In this document: piece after piece, positions 8,767 through 18,140 of the stretch
How positions within the stretch are numbered: the first letter of the stretch is position 1
Layout: the number at the start of each line of letters is the position of its first letter
Assembly (NCBI RefSeq): GCF_016587415.1
Contig: NZ_BNJI01000003.1
Coordinates: 1,364,001-1,428,000 of the forward strand
From: Ktedonobacter sp. SOSP1-85
GTDB taxonomy: Bacteria; Chloroflexota; Ktedonobacteria; Ktedonobacterales; Ktedonobacteraceae
Direction: 5' to 3'
Length of the DNA stretch: 64,000 nucleotides
Program-made: the position numbers and the translations under genes
Notes under the pieces: generated by a model
Told to the model about the DNA's origin: nothing
What the model saw: only the letters and a program-made list of their open reading frames with translations
The model's database searches: none

Positions 8767-9954
8767 CTATGCGATCTTTTCGGCAGTACTCGTCGCTGGG
8801 GCGCAGAGCGCGGCAAGTACACATAGAAAGACCACCAGGAATAACGCGAGTCGAAGTCCCACTCGATCAGCAATAAAGCCAATCACGGTTGGACCGGCAA
8901 TCATACCGAAATACCCCCATGTCGTGACCGTTGCAAGAGGAGAGCCTGTATCCTGCTTAGCAAGTCGCCTCGCCGCACTTACCACAAGAGGAAACGGAAC
9001 GGAAAGGCCGATTCCTACCAGGCTCAGACCAAAGAGCACTATGGGCGTCCAGGTAAACACCAGCGCCAGGGTAAGCCCGATGGCCGCAAGTAAGCAGGCA
9101 CTGCGCACAAGCATAGCAGCCCCGAAGCGCATCGCCAGCTTATCGCCAACGCTGCGCCCAAGAGTCATACAGAGTAAAAAGGCGGTGAAGCCTGCCGCTG
9201 CTAATCCAGCTCCGGTATGGAGCGTACTGGAGAGATACACAGCGCCCCAATCGAAGATAGCCCCTACGCTGAGAAAGACACAGAAAGCAATTATCCCTAA
9301 CAATATGAGCGGTCGTGAGGAATGTAGAGGCAGTGCTTTGTGAGTGGGTTGTTTTCGTGCGTTTTGTATCGGCCTTGATGGCAAAAGCCAACGCGAACTC
9401 CCTATGAGGCCAGCACAGGCGCAGATAGCTATGGAGAGAAAATGGAGATCAGGGCTTACATGTAAAGCAGCCAAAATACTACCGAGTGAGGCGCCAACCA
9501 GGCTTCCCACGCTAAAGCACGCATGGAACGAATTCAGAATAGATCGGCCATATGCCTGCTCGACATCGGCGCCCTGCATATTCATCGTGACATCCATTGC
9601 GCCATTGCCGGCTCCAGAGAAGGCAAGCGCCAGGAAGAGTAGCGGCATTGTTGGCGCTACAGCCATCAGAGGAAGCGCGACACCCATACCAAGGGCGGCA
9701 ACGGTGCTAATCACATTGCTCCCATAGTGCCTGGAGAGGCGACTGGCAATATTCATAGTGAGAAGTCCACCGACGGTACATCCCAGTAAGGCCAGCCCTA
9801 GTTGGCCTGAAGGTAGGGCAAGCTTCATTTGTAGCTCAGGAAGACGTGTTGACATGGTAGCTGTCATCAGGCCATTCAAGAAGAAGAAAACACTCACGGC
9901 TACCCGAGCTAGACCTGAGCGCCGTTTATCTGTTTGCTGAAATTTTGTTATCAT
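8767..9954 (-). CDS. MFS transporter (YbjJ-like)
   Basis: A 395-aa, 12-helix major facilitator protein. The start chosen is the ATG at 9954, with GAAGGG four bases upstream; the longer frame begins with TTG and lacks a site. TM1 to loop 1 reads FFFLNGLMTATMSTRLPELQ, and the loop between helices 2 and 3 is short and basic. A central, more polar loop (about residues 195-215) divides the two six-helix halves. The pattern of MSTRLPEL and GNGAMDVTMN in helix 4 resembles E. coli YbjJ-type proteins of unknown substrate. A repeat element (9981-10076) occupies its upstream region. Confidence 0.85.
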   Translation of the reverse strand: MITKFQQTDKRRSGLARVAVSVFFFLNGLMTATMSTRLPELQMKLALPSGQLGLALLGCTVGGLLTMNIASRLSRHYGSNVISTVAALGMGVALPLMAVAPTMPLLFLALAFSGAGNGAMDVTMNMQGADVEQAYGRSILNSFHACFSVGSLVGASLGSILAALHVSPDLHFLSIAICACAGLIGSSRWLLPSRPIQNARKQPTHKALPLHSSRPLILLGIIAFCVFLSVGAIFDWGAVYLSSTLHTGAGLAAAGFTAFLLCMTLGRSVGDKLAMRFGAAMLVRSACLLAAIGLTLALVFTWTPIVLFGLSLVGIGLSVPFPLVVSAARRLAKQDTGSPLATVTTWGYFGMIAGPTVIGFIADRVGLRLALFLVVFLCVLAALCAPATSTAEKIA

Positions 9955-9980
9955 AGCACCCTTCAATCCAGGAGAGAGCC

Positions 9981-10076
9981 TGTAGGGGCAGAGCTTGCTC
10001 AGCCTCCGAGCGCAGCGATATGCCCAGCGGCTGTCGGCCTGCGGGCCTCGGAGTCCATGCCAGCATGGACCCTACA
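9981..10076. repeat. GAGTCCATGCCAGCATGGA repeat family, copy 3
   Basis: About 96 bp with ends TGTAGGGGCAGAGCTTGC and CAGCATGGACCCTACA, so that the outer TGTAGGG/CCCTACA are inverted. Centre contains CCTCCGAG...CTCGGAG. It lies directly upstream of the MFS gene, between its start and the ridA-side intergenic region. Confidence 0.75.
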
Positions 10077-10579
10077 AACGTGGTGAATAGGCCAATAAGT
10101 GGTAGTGAAGGGAACATACTCGCTTGAAGAGTGGAGAAGCAGCGAAAAGGAGAATGAGATGCGCAGCATAAACTCCATCGCAGGATCATCTCTTAAGCGC
10201 GAGATGCCCGGCGATACACGCCGCGAAGATGTGAAGAGAGGTAGGAAGCTATGAAAATGCAACCTGTTATGACAGAACAGGTAAGATTGTGGATTTGTAG
10301 CCTGTATTACCCCGCGTAAGCCCGGCGTGATCGCTTAGGCGGGTAATTTGGTTGCGTTAATCATGGTTTCGCTTGCTTTCAATACAAATGGTTTTCTCTG
10401 GGTAAGGTCAGATCTTTTGTACACAAAACTCTACCAGGTGACTGGCACTCTGTCAAGCCGCTTGCAGGGTTAGGCAAGGAAGAGGGCGAATCTTGTCCTT
10501 TTAATGAAGTATAGTATGAGCAAGTTGACAGGCCAGATACGACTAGTATCTAGCAAACTCTATTTAAGGGGGAAAAGAA
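10077..10579. other. long intergenic region with an imperfect hairpin
   Basis: About 500 nt without a convincing gene. It holds an imperfect inverted repeat (10307-10349, ATTACCCCGCGTAAGC against GCTTAGGCGGGTAAT) and, near its end, the promoter candidate listed separately. Short frames on either strand lack ribosome binding sites. Confidence 0.5.
10525..10552 (+). promoter_or_regulatory. candidate sigma70-type promoter for the Rid gene
   Basis: TTGACA at 10525-10530 and TATCTA at 10547-10552, 16 nt apart, 28 nt upstream of the start codon. The -35 match is perfect; the -10 match is moderate. Confidence 0.4.
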
Positions 10580-11017
10580 ATGTCTCATTCTACGCAACCG
10601 AACCCAAACCAGGGGATTATAGAATTTCTCAATCCTGAGCATCTGCATAAAAATCCGGCGTTTACCCAGGTAGTTAGCGTTAGTGGGCCAGCGAAAACCA
10701 TTTATGTTGGTGGCCAGAACGCAGTGGATGCACAGGGAAATATTATAGGTAAGGGGGATATCAAAGCACAAACGCAACAGGTGCTTGCCAACATACGCGA
10801 GGCGTTAGCTGCCGCCGGGGCCGAGCCCAGCCATATCATCAAATGGAATCTATACCTTGTCCAGGGTCAATCGCTGCGTGAAGGATTTGCGGCCTTTCAG
10901 CAATTCTGGGGGCATAGCCCCAATCCACCCGTCATTACAACGGCCATTGTGGCGGGACTGGCGAACCCAGACTATCTCCTGGAAATGGACGTGACCGCAG
11001 TCGTTCCATTGGCATAA
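10580..11017 (+). CDS. Rid-family protein (YjgF/YER057c/UK114)
   Basis: A 145-aa protein, close to the usual 130-145. The ATG follows AAGGGGG. Family signatures include KTIYVGGQNAVDAQGNIIGKGD, the helix QTQQVLANIREALAAAGAE and the C-terminal LLEMDVTAVVP strand. RidA proper hydrolyses reactive 2-aminoacrylate and needs an Arg just before the final strand. The matching position here reads VAGLANPDYLLEMD with no Arg, so this is more likely another Rid subfamily without imine deaminase activity. It appears monocistronic, followed by a strong hairpin at 11047-11100. Confidence 0.88.
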   Translation: MSHSTQPNPNQGIIEFLNPEHLHKNPAFTQVVSVSGPAKTIYVGGQNAVDAQGNIIGKGDIKAQTQQVLANIREALAAAGAEPSHIIKWNLYLVQGQSLREGFAAFQQFWGHSPNPPVITTAIVAGLANPDYLLEMDVTAVVPLA

Positions 11018-11046
11018 ATAATAACCATACGGCCTATATTCCGACA

Positions 11047-11100
11047 TATTCTAAAAGGCACCAGGAGCCGCGTATAAGGATCCTGGTGCCTTTTAGAATA
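11047..11100. terminator. hairpin terminator after the Rid gene
   Basis: Perfect 20-nt arms (TATTCTAAAAGGCACCAGGA and its complement) with a 14-nt loop containing GCCGCGTATA. The right arm ends in TTTTAGAATA, so U-rich sequence follows the stem core. Confidence 0.8.
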
Positions 11101-11342
11101 TACAAGTTTTCGTACGTCTTATATTTGTGTGGCTAAAAAATAGAAGAATTAGGAAATATGTGGTATTTTTATCAGGTAGAGTGCTGAAATTTAGCATTTG
11201 AGACGCTATAATGGAAGATAGTACGCTTTTCTTTATATTACTACATTTGACTGCCCTTATCCCCCATGGTTCCTTGTCTCCTAGCCTGGCGGCAATGAGC
11301 TATTCATCTTAGACCTGGCGGTGTTTCGGTAAGGAGGGAGCC

Positions 11343-14300
11343 TTGAGTACGAAAATAACCTATCACCAGCAGGTGAGCTACTGTGGTAAGCCAACGTGTA
11401 GCCGCTGCCGCGAAGGGATCGGCCACGGCCCTTACTGGTATGCCTACAAGACTGAGAATGGCCACACAACGCGTACATATATCGGCAAGGAGCTTCCCCC
11501 CGAGGTGAAGGCTACACAGGAGGAGCTGGCTGGTATGCAACTGGATAAATTGTCGCCACGCGTGACGAGCGCCGCAGCCCTGGAGAGTGGCTCGGCCTTC
11601 TTCCGTGCCCATTTGCTGGGGCAGCTACGCCTGGAGCGTCGCGCGCAACGCCAATGGGCTCCCGTGACCGAGAGCGAATGGCGACAGGGGACACTCCGCA
11701 CGCTCTTCGCGTACCTGCTCTGCCAGCCCGGACGTTGTGCCAGTAAGCAGGATATCGTGCGCGATCTCTGGCCTGCCGCTGGGGTCGAGGCCTGGTCACT
11801 GCTGGATAAGACGCTGGGCCACCTGGAGCATGAGCTGGCGATTCCCCTCTCCATGAAAGGCGGGAAGGCGACGGCCCGCCAGGCACGTGCGCCGCAGCCT
11901 CTAGTACGGATCACGGAAGACGAGGTTATCCTGGCGGGACAGGCTCAGATCTGGGTAGATGCCGATGGCTTTGAGCAACTAGTAGGCGTACTGACAAACT
12001 CAGCTACTAGCGAGCCAGGATCAGAGCGTGAGCAGTTGCTGGTACAGGCCGCCACACTCTACGGCGGAGATCTTCTACCTGAGGAACGCCAGGCCTCCTG
12101 GCTGCTTGAACGTCGCCTACGCCTGCGCCGGGCCTGGCTCTCGCTTCTACTTGAGCTGACCGATCTCGCCATAGGCCGTCAGGATTCGCTGGGTGCCCTC
12201 AAGATGTTAGATCGTGTGCTGGCGGTCGACTCCCTCAATGAGCAGGCGGTGCAGCGCTCAATCTATCTGATGGCGCGTCTTAACTGGCGCGGTGATGCGC
12301 TGCGTGCTTATAAGCGCCTGGAAGGGGAGCTGCTCCAGGAACAGGGACGCAGGCCCTCGCCCGAAACCCGCGAACTCTATGACGCTGTGCGCAATGGACG
12401 TGAGCCACAGCCTGTCTTCGCCTCTACACCCGCCACTCCCCAAACGGCTCATTCGGTTCCTGCGGCTCCTGCATCCCCCACGGCCTCTGTACCCCCAGTA
12501 GCCGCGTACGCCAGTAGCGGACTCCCAGTCCAGATTGGTCGCCCGCGCCAGAGTCCCCTCGTAGGGCGTACCAGCGAGCTAGAGACGCTGTATAGCTTAC
12601 TCGACGAGGTGGAGCAGCAGGGGCGCCAGGCATATCAGTCACAGCGCCAGGTCACGGGCCTGCCACTGGATACGCAGCGTCGTCCGCAATGTGTCTTTTT
12701 AATGGGGGTGACAGGTATTGGCAAGACGCGCCTGGCGGAAGAGATGGCGCGCCAGGCACGTCTGCATGGCTGGAATATCGCCTGGAGTCGTGTTTACCAT
12801 CAAGAGAGCGGTATTCCTTATCACATCTGGACCGATGCGCTCCGCAAGACCATCGCCGAGGCCAAGCTCTTCTCGGATATATTCGCCTCCTTTGGTACTC
12901 ATGCGCAGCTAGCGGGTTCATCCTCGCTCGCGGCGCCGGGTACGCAAAGCTCGCGCCTTGCTCTCCAGGAGCGCACACAGGTGGTGACCCAGGAGCAGAA
13001 GAACCTCTCGCGCTCCACCAGGGGTCGCCCACGGCGTGCGCCTCGTGAGATGCCATCCGCGTCAGAGGCGGTACCTACCGCTTCACTACAACTTCAGCCG
13101 TTGGTAACCCTTCTGCCTGAGCTAGCCTCGCTGGTACCTAATCCGCGTGGCACCCTTATGCCCTTCCTCTCGCCTGAGCAGGAGCAGTTACGCCTGCACG
13201 AGGCCGTACGTGATCTCCTCTTCGCCGCCAGCGAGGCCGCGCCCCTGCTCGTCGTACTGGACGATATCCAGTGGGCAGACGCCAGTAGCGGTGACTTGCT
13301 GGGTTATCTCGCGCGCCATGCAGCGGGCCGACCCCTGCTCTTCGTTGCCACCTGTCGCGAGACCGAGTTGCCGGAGACGCACCCTTTGCGCAACCTGATC
13401 AACCATATGCAGCGTGAGCACTCGGTGCGTACTCTCCAGATCGAGCCGTTGAGCAGCGAGGAGATCGCGCGCCTGGTGTCGCATCTGCCAGAAGACATGG
13501 TCCAGCGCATTCAATCGCAGGCTGCGGGCAACCCCTATTTCGCGGAAGAGCTGGCGCACTCGACACCTCCTACCCTGCCCTCGTCCATCACTGCCGCGCT
13601 TGAGCATCGTGTTCGCACATTAAGTCACGCCTGCCGACAGTTGTTGGGGAGCGCCGCCGTGCTGGGAGGATCGTTCGAGTTTACTACACTCTATGCCATG
13701 GAATCTGCCTCCTCTAGCCCGGTCAATGAGGATACCGTGATCGAGTATCTGGAAGAGGCCCTGGAATCTGGCGTATTGAGCGAGGAGCGTGTAGGCGTAC
13801 GTGCTATCTATCACTTCTGGCATCCCCTGCTGGTCAACCATCTGTATGATCATGTCTCCGCCGCTCGTCGCGCCCGCCTGCACCAGCGGGCCGCCAACGT
13901 CTTGCAGGAGATGTATGAGGGGCATGAAGACGAGGCTGCCGCGACCATTGTGCGCCACCTCGTCGCCGCAGGCGCTCCCGCGGAACGGGTTGTCTACTAT
14001 GCGCAACTTGCCGCCGAGCATGCCTATGCCCTGCCTGCCTATGCCGAGGCCGAGCGCCACTATCGGCTAGCCCTGGAGCAACTCGATGCGCCGGAGCGTC
14101 CCTTCGCCAGGCGTGACAGCTCGGCTGTTATACCTGAATCAGAGGCGCAACATAACCTGCGCCTTAGCCTCCTTGAGCGCCTGGCGGAGTGTACCATGAT
14201 TCGCGGGCACTTCAGCGAGGCCCGCGCGCTCTATGAGCGCGTCTTACAAATGCGCGACTCAGAGCAGCCTCTGGCGCCCTTTGAGGCCCAGAAACAGGCC

Positions 14301-15377
14301 CTGCTCTGGGGCGAGGTTGGTCGCTGCTGGCGCAATGCCAGCGATACCAGTATGGCTCGCACCTGCTGTGAGCGTGGCGAGCGCGTCTTGAGGGAGGCTG
14401 GCATTACCAGTGGACCCGCCTGGGCGCGCCTGCGTTACCAGCAAGGCAGCATCTATCGCATGGAGGGACGCTATCGCGAGGGTCGCCAGGCTGCACGTGA
14501 ATCGCTGGATTTCTTCGATAGTCAGCAGACTATGCACCTGGTGGGCCCCATTATTCAGGCCACGCGCCTGGAGCGTGCCCTGGCTGGTGATCCCGTCGAC
14601 CTGGGGAATACCCACCGTCTCCTGGGATCACTCTCCGACGCCGAGGGACACGCCGAAGACGCCCTGGAGCACCTGGAGACCGCCCTCATCATCTTTGAGC
14701 AAGCCGAGCATAAGCGCTTGATCGCGCACGTCTGCTGCGACCTGAGCTATGTGCAGATCAAGAAAGGCGACTTTGAGGATGCCCAGGCCAGGCTACGTCA
14801 CTCTCTCAACCTGGCCCAGAGCGTCGACGACGATCCCCTTATCGGCGTCATATGTAGCAACTACGGCGAATTGTATGCCATGAAAAACGAGCTGGACGAG
14901 GCCGAGAATTGGTATCGCCGCAGCCTGTCCTATGCTCATAGCCATAAAGACAAGGTCTATATCAGCCAATGGAATAGTCGCCTGGCCGCCGTCCTCCTTG
15001 AAGAGGACAAACTTGCGGAGGCTGCGAACTGCATCGTACAAGCCGTCAGGATCGCCCGTGTTATCCGCAACAACCCCAGCCTGGGGCGTGCCCTTGTCAG
15101 CCTGGGAAATTACCGCATTGCAGAAGCCCTGGGCATGGAGACCCTGCCCACCATTCGCCGTCGCCTGCTCACACACGCCCTGCATAACCTGAAGCGTGCC
15201 CTCGCCCTCGAAGGTCTAGAAGCCGAGACCCGTGTGCGTGCTCATTTGGCCCACGCCCACGCTGAACTCCTCCTGGAGCAGCCTGATGCCCGCGAACACT
15301 TGCACCAGGCCCTCCACGAGGCCCGTGCCTGCGACCTCGTTCCCCTCGTCCAACAAAGCGAGCGCCTATTAGTGTAG
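11343..15377 (+). CDS. BTAD/SARP-type regulator with STAND AAA ATPase and TPRs
   Basis: A 1344-aa protein that starts at TTG (11343), supported by AAGGAGGGAG directly upstream. Order: an N-terminal segment with CGKPTCSRC and GPYWYAYKTENGHTTRTYIG (residues about 13-50, shared with the regulator at 40646-43657); an OmpR-like winged helix (about 105-200); a bacterial transcriptional activator (BTAD) helical repeat (about 205-350); a Pro/Ala-rich linker; an AAA/NACHT-like ATPase with Walker A GVTGIGKT near residue 455 and Walker B LLVVLDDIQWAD near 636; and TPR repeats from about 880 to the end. Such proteins are one-component regulators that oligomerise when a ligand or partner binds. The linker contains a palindromic repeat at DNA level (12495-12520). 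The last 9 bases overlap the convergent DinB gene. Confidence 0.9.
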   Translation: MSTKITYHQQVSYCGKPTCSRCREGIGHGPYWYAYKTENGHTTRTYIGKELPPEVKATQEELAGMQLDKLSPRVTSAAALESGSAFFRAHLLGQLRLERRAQRQWAPVTESEWRQGTLRTLFAYLLCQPGRCASKQDIVRDLWPAAGVEAWSLLDKTLGHLEHELAIPLSMKGGKATARQARAPQPLVRITEDEVILAGQAQIWVDADGFEQLVGVLTNSATSEPGSEREQLLVQAATLYGGDLLPEERQASWLLERRLRLRRAWLSLLLELTDLAIGRQDSLGALKMLDRVLAVDSLNEQAVQRSIYLMARLNWRGDALRAYKRLEGELLQEQGRRPSPETRELYDAVRNGREPQPVFASTPATPQTAHSVPAAPASPTASVPPVAAYASSGLPVQIGRPRQSPLVGRTSELETLYSLLDEVEQQGRQAYQSQRQVTGLPLDTQRRPQCVFLMGVTGIGKTRLAEEMARQARLHGWNIAWSRVYHQESGIPYHIWTDALRKTIAEAKLFSDIFASFGTHAQLAGSSSLAAPGTQSSRLALQERTQVVTQEQKNLSRSTRGRPRRAPREMPSASEAVPTASLQLQPLVTLLPELASLVPNPRGTLMPFLSPEQEQLRLHEAVRDLLFAASEAAPLLVVLDDIQWADASSGDLLGYLARHAAGRPLLFVATCRETELPETHPLRNLINHMQREHSVRTLQIEPLSSEEIARLVSHLPEDMVQRIQSQAAGNPYFAEELAHSTPPTLPSSITAALEHRVRTLSHACRQLLGSAAVLGGSFEFTTLYAMESASSSPVNEDTVIEYLEEALESGVLSEERVGVRAIYHFWHPLLVNHLYDHVSAARRARLHQRAANVLQEMYEGHEDEAAATIVRHLVAAGAPAERVVYYAQLAAEHAYALPAYAEAERHYRLALEQLDAPERPFARRDSSAVIPESEAQHNLRLSLLERLAECTMIRGHFSEARALYERVLQMRDSEQPLAPFEAQKQALLWGEVGRCWRNASDTSMARTCCERGERVLREAGITSGPAWARLRYQQGSIYRMEGRYREGRQAARESLDFFDSQQTMHLVGPIIQATRLERALAGDPVDLGNTHRLLGSLSDAEGHAEDALEHLETALIIFEQAEHKRLIAHVCCDLSYVQIKKGDFEDAQARLRHSLNLAQSVDDDPLIGVICSNYGELYAMKNELDEAENWYRRSLSYAHSHKDKVYISQWNSRLAAVLLEEDKLAEAANCIVQAVRIARVIRNNPSLGRALVSLGNYRIAEALGMETLPTIRRRLLTHALHNLKRALALEGLEAETRVRAHLAHAHAELLLEQPDAREHLHQALHEARACDLVPLVQQSERLLV
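12495..12520. repeat. GCGTACGC-core repeat inside a coding region
   Basis: 26 nt reading CAGTAGCCGCGTACGCCAGT followed by AGCGG, preceded by C. CAGTAGC occurs as a direct repeat on either side of the palindrome GCGTACGC. The reverse complement is identical to intergenic DNA at 48651-48676. Here it encodes part of the low-complexity linker of the BTAD/AAA protein (PVAAYASSGLPV). Confidence 0.8.
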
Positions 15378-16070
15378 TTCGACCAGGTCGGGGTCGGTGG
15401 GAGCAAATTCTCTGCTTTCAGGATAGAGTTCGAAGGCCTGTTGTAGCGTAGGTTTGGCTTTCTCTAGCTGGTCATGCGTAGCGTAGAAGCAGGCCAGGTT
15501 ATAGAGCATATAGCCCTTCAAGGTGTCGGGTACCTCGCCCTCTACGACCCTGCCTGCCCAGGCTTCATATGTGTGTAGCGCGCCTGCAACATCGTGCCGG
15601 TCGAGGAGATAATATCCCAGGTGAATCTGGGTATGCTCGTAACAATTTCCCATAAAGGAGAGGTAGAGTGGCATACCTTCTTGCGCCCAGTCGAAGCGTT
15701 TGAAGGCCGTCAAATCCTCTTCTGAGAATTGCTCGGTCAACGCGATGAGATCGGCGTATACCTGGTTGGATTCAGCGAGAATATCTGGCCAGGCGCGATA
15801 GCGGTTTTCCTCGAAGACAACGGGATTAATCTGCTCAAAATGCCCAATTTCCTCCGGCTGTGGCTCCTGGCGTAACTGGGCCTGCAACTTGAGCACGAGT
15901 CGCTGGCGCCAGAATGACAGATGTGCCACATGGTCTTTAGCAGACCAGCGGTCAGGCTCGCCAATAGCAGCCAGCTCGGCGGAAGGCAGTCCCTGAAAAA
16001 AGGCATTCTGGTCAGCCTGTGCCTGGCGTAGGAGATCGAGTAAAATGGGTTTAAAAGCCTGTTTGCTCAT
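15369..16070 (-). CDS. DinB-like helical bundle protein with TPR tail
   Basis: A 233-aa protein; the ATG at 16070 has AAGGAAG upstream and is preferred over 16142. Residues about 1-155 look like a DinB/DfsB (ClbS-type) four-helix bundle: DRWSAKDHVAHLSFWRQRL near the first metal-binding His, and YEHTQIHLGYYL with a His pair later. The last 70 residues form one or two TPR-like hairpins (YMLYNLACFYATHDQLEKAK). DinB-fold enzymes include thiol-dependent transferases and hydrolases, and the role here is unknown. The stop codons of this gene and of the convergent regulator overlap (15369-15377). Confidence 0.8.
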   Translation of the reverse strand: MSKQAFKPILLDLLRQAQADQNAFFQGLPSAELAAIGEPDRWSAKDHVAHLSFWRQRLVLKLQAQLRQEPQPEEIGHFEQINPVVFEENRYRAWPDILAESNQVYADLIALTEQFSEEDLTAFKRFDWAQEGMPLYLSFMGNCYEHTQIHLGYYLLDRHDVAGALHTYEAWAGRVVEGEVPDTLKGYMLYNLACFYATHDQLEKAKPTLQQAFELYPESREFAPTDPDLVELH

Positions 16071-16630
16071 GGTTATTTTTCTTCCTTGCATTGTTTGAAT
16101 GAAATGGGAACATACGCAAGGCATACATAGCCCTGCAAGCAATATCCAACATCCCGATATCTAAAGATGGGGGAGCAAGAGGAGGCAATGCACCGGAAGA
16201 GAGGATGTAACGCTTGCCTATCAGCAGCAAATATTCCTGACACCTGAGGTGCAGAGCCCCATTGAAGGCCTGAAGAAACGGCTCATAAAGCGCACCTCCT
16301 TTCAGTCTAGCAAAAACATCATCCAATAAGCCAAGTATACCAGAACGCCCCGCTTCTAGCAAGGTAAAAAAAAGAGTAAGGGACCTGCTACATGAGGATA
16401 CAATCATACCGAGGCATCGCAAAGACGAGAGAAAGAAGGAGCGGACGCACCATTTGATTGCTAGGTGCGCCGCTTCTCTTGCATACAGCAAACTTGCTTC
16501 TACAGGACCTTTGCAGAGCGGGAATACTCTCGCTGAATAATATATACGCCGAACCACTCAATTTAAAGAAATGCTGGGGCGTTTTGGCCTGGAAGCATCT
16601 CTTGGAGACAAGCAGAGCAGCCAGTATCAC
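16071..16630. other. intergenic region, no convincing gene
   Basis: About 560 nt. An open minus-strand frame (16051-16557) overlaps the start of the DinB gene and has no ribosome binding site or recognisable family, so it is not called. The only clear element is the terminator hairpin at 16435-16478. Confidence 0.5.
16435..16478 (-). terminator. terminator of the YbfB-like MFS gene
   Basis: Read on the minus strand: GAGAAGCGGCGCACC, a 12-nt loop, then GGTGCGTCCGCTCC and TTCTTTCTC. The stem has one bulge and is followed by a pyrimidine/T-rich run, as in an intrinsic terminator downstream of the gene ending at 16631. Confidence 0.55.
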
Positions 16631-17872
16631 TTAAGATGAACGAATTGTACTATGGTCTTTATGACCTGTATTGCTGTCCTGCTTATGTTCCTCCAAAAGA
16701 CGATGTTCTTGCTGAAATACCGCGATCACGAGAGCCAGTAATAACAGGATGGGTGCTAGCCAGACGCCAGCAGAGACATTTCCTGTGTAATCAGAGAGCC
16801 ATCCTGAGAGGACAGGACCTATTGCTTGACCGACGGCAAAACCAGCTGTCATAATGGCAATCCCAGCCGTCCAGAAACTGGAAGGAAGATGGCGACGGCA
16901 CAACCCTGTAACGGCGGTTGGTCCAGCCATGAAACTGCCACCAAAGATGATAGCTGAGACTAATGCTGAAGGGAAGCCAGGATAGAGAAGCACCGGAAGC
17001 GTCCCGATGAGGACGATTGCAGACACGATTGCAGGCCCCCAACCGCCTTTACACCGGGCAAGGATTGGCCCCCATCCCAGAGTTGATAGGGCAGAAGCAA
17101 TTCCCAGAATGATAAAGAAGAGAGCAGACATCCAGGGGGTGGCACCCTGTGCATGCAGCAAAGCAATTACAAATGTCATGTACGTCACGTACCCGGCACC
17201 AAAGAGCAGGTATCCAAAGAAGGTCGGGCTCAGCTTACGGAAATCGCCTAGCCTTAACATGGCGCTCCCCTGCGTGTTTTGCTTTGGAAGGGTTCTATAG
17301 GCGAGCCAGGTGGGGATTAGAGCAACCAGCGCGGCAACCCCCAAAATGATCCAACCAAGACGCCATCCACCCGAACCACTGGTGAGTGCGGTAGGCACGA
17401 CGATGCCAGAAATGATAATCCCAAGTCCTGGGCCAGTAAAATAGACTGGCATCAATGTTGGGCGTATGCGAGCCGCTAGGGCGGAACCAAGTACAAAAGT
17501 GATCGCTGTGCTTATGCCTCCAATGAAACGCAACACGAGCAACATTGTGTACGTGCTTGTCGCACCACTCAGAAGGAGGATAAGAGCGCTGATGGTCATA
17601 CTTCCCAGGAAAGTCAGGCGGTTCCCAAAGCGTTGTGCAACCCAGGCAGTGATTAAGGTTCCGATAATATAGCCTATCGCGTTTGAGGTATTGAGCCCAC
17701 CTGCCTGGGCAAAATTCCAGTGCAGTTGTTCGCGCATAGGCGGAAGCAAGAGAGAATAGGCAAAGCGAGAAAAGCCGAGCGCGACGACAGGCCCTAGCGC
17801 AAGCCCCAGAGCTGCGAACATTTCGCCCAAGCTAAACCGTTCTCGTGTTCGTGTCGTTCCCATTGTTGCCAT
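16631..17872 (-). CDS. MFS transporter, YbfB/YjiJ family
   Basis: A 413-aa, 12-helix transporter. The N-terminal helix ALGPVVALGFSRFAYSLLLP followed by PMREQLHWNFAQAGGLNTSN is typical of the YbfB/YjiJ group. Basic loops follow helices 2 and 8, and the C-terminal 30 residues are polar and cytoplasmic. The ATG at 17872 has AAAGGG nine bases upstream. An overlapping out-of-frame ATG lies just before it. Substrate unknown; family members are often drug or sugar exporters by annotation only. No adjacent regulator is evident. Confidence 0.87.
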   Translation of the reverse strand: MATMGTTRTRERFSLGEMFAALGLALGPVVALGFSRFAYSLLLPPMREQLHWNFAQAGGLNTSNAIGYIIGTLITAWVAQRFGNRLTFLGSMTISALILLLSGATSTYTMLLVLRFIGGISTAITFVLGSALAARIRPTLMPVYFTGPGLGIIISGIVVPTALTSGSGGWRLGWIILGVAALVALIPTWLAYRTLPKQNTQGSAMLRLGDFRKLSPTFFGYLLFGAGYVTYMTFVIALLHAQGATPWMSALFFIILGIASALSTLGWGPILARCKGGWGPAIVSAIVLIGTLPVLLYPGFPSALVSAIIFGGSFMAGPTAVTGLCRRHLPSSFWTAGIAIMTAGFAVGQAIGPVLSGWLSDYTGNVSAGVWLAPILLLLALVIAVFQQEHRLLEEHKQDSNTGHKDHSTIRSS

Positions 17873-18090
17873 ACCATGTATCCCTTTGTAGAAAGAATAA
17901 GTGTAATAGTGTTCCTCGCCTCAAAATTAACTGGTAGTGTCACAGCGAAGAAACATGTCAGGTTTGATCATGTCCTGATAAAAGAAGAGAATCGTAAGGA
18001 TAGTTTCTAAACTAATACAGTTATGAAAACTGTCCTTCTCTCTCTTACCTAATGCTTTCCAGCGAAAGGTTTTTTGGTAGAGGGAAAAAT

Positions 18091-18140
18091 GCGGGGACAC
18101 CCCGCGCCCCGGCAGGGGAGGCCCCTGCACCCCTTTTTCC
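18091..18140. repeat. double-hairpin dispersed repeat, copy 2
   Basis: GCGGGGACACCCCGCGCCCC followed by GGCAGGGGAGGCCCCTGCAC and CCCTTTTTCC. Same layout as 2244-2302: a GGGG-ACA-CCCC hairpin, a GGCAGG...CCTGC hairpin, then a T run. Confidence 0.6.

Noticed and set aside
16051..16557. 168-codon minus-strand frame upstream of the DinB-like gene
   Set aside because: No ribosome binding site or family, crosses a terminator hairpin and overlaps the next gene.
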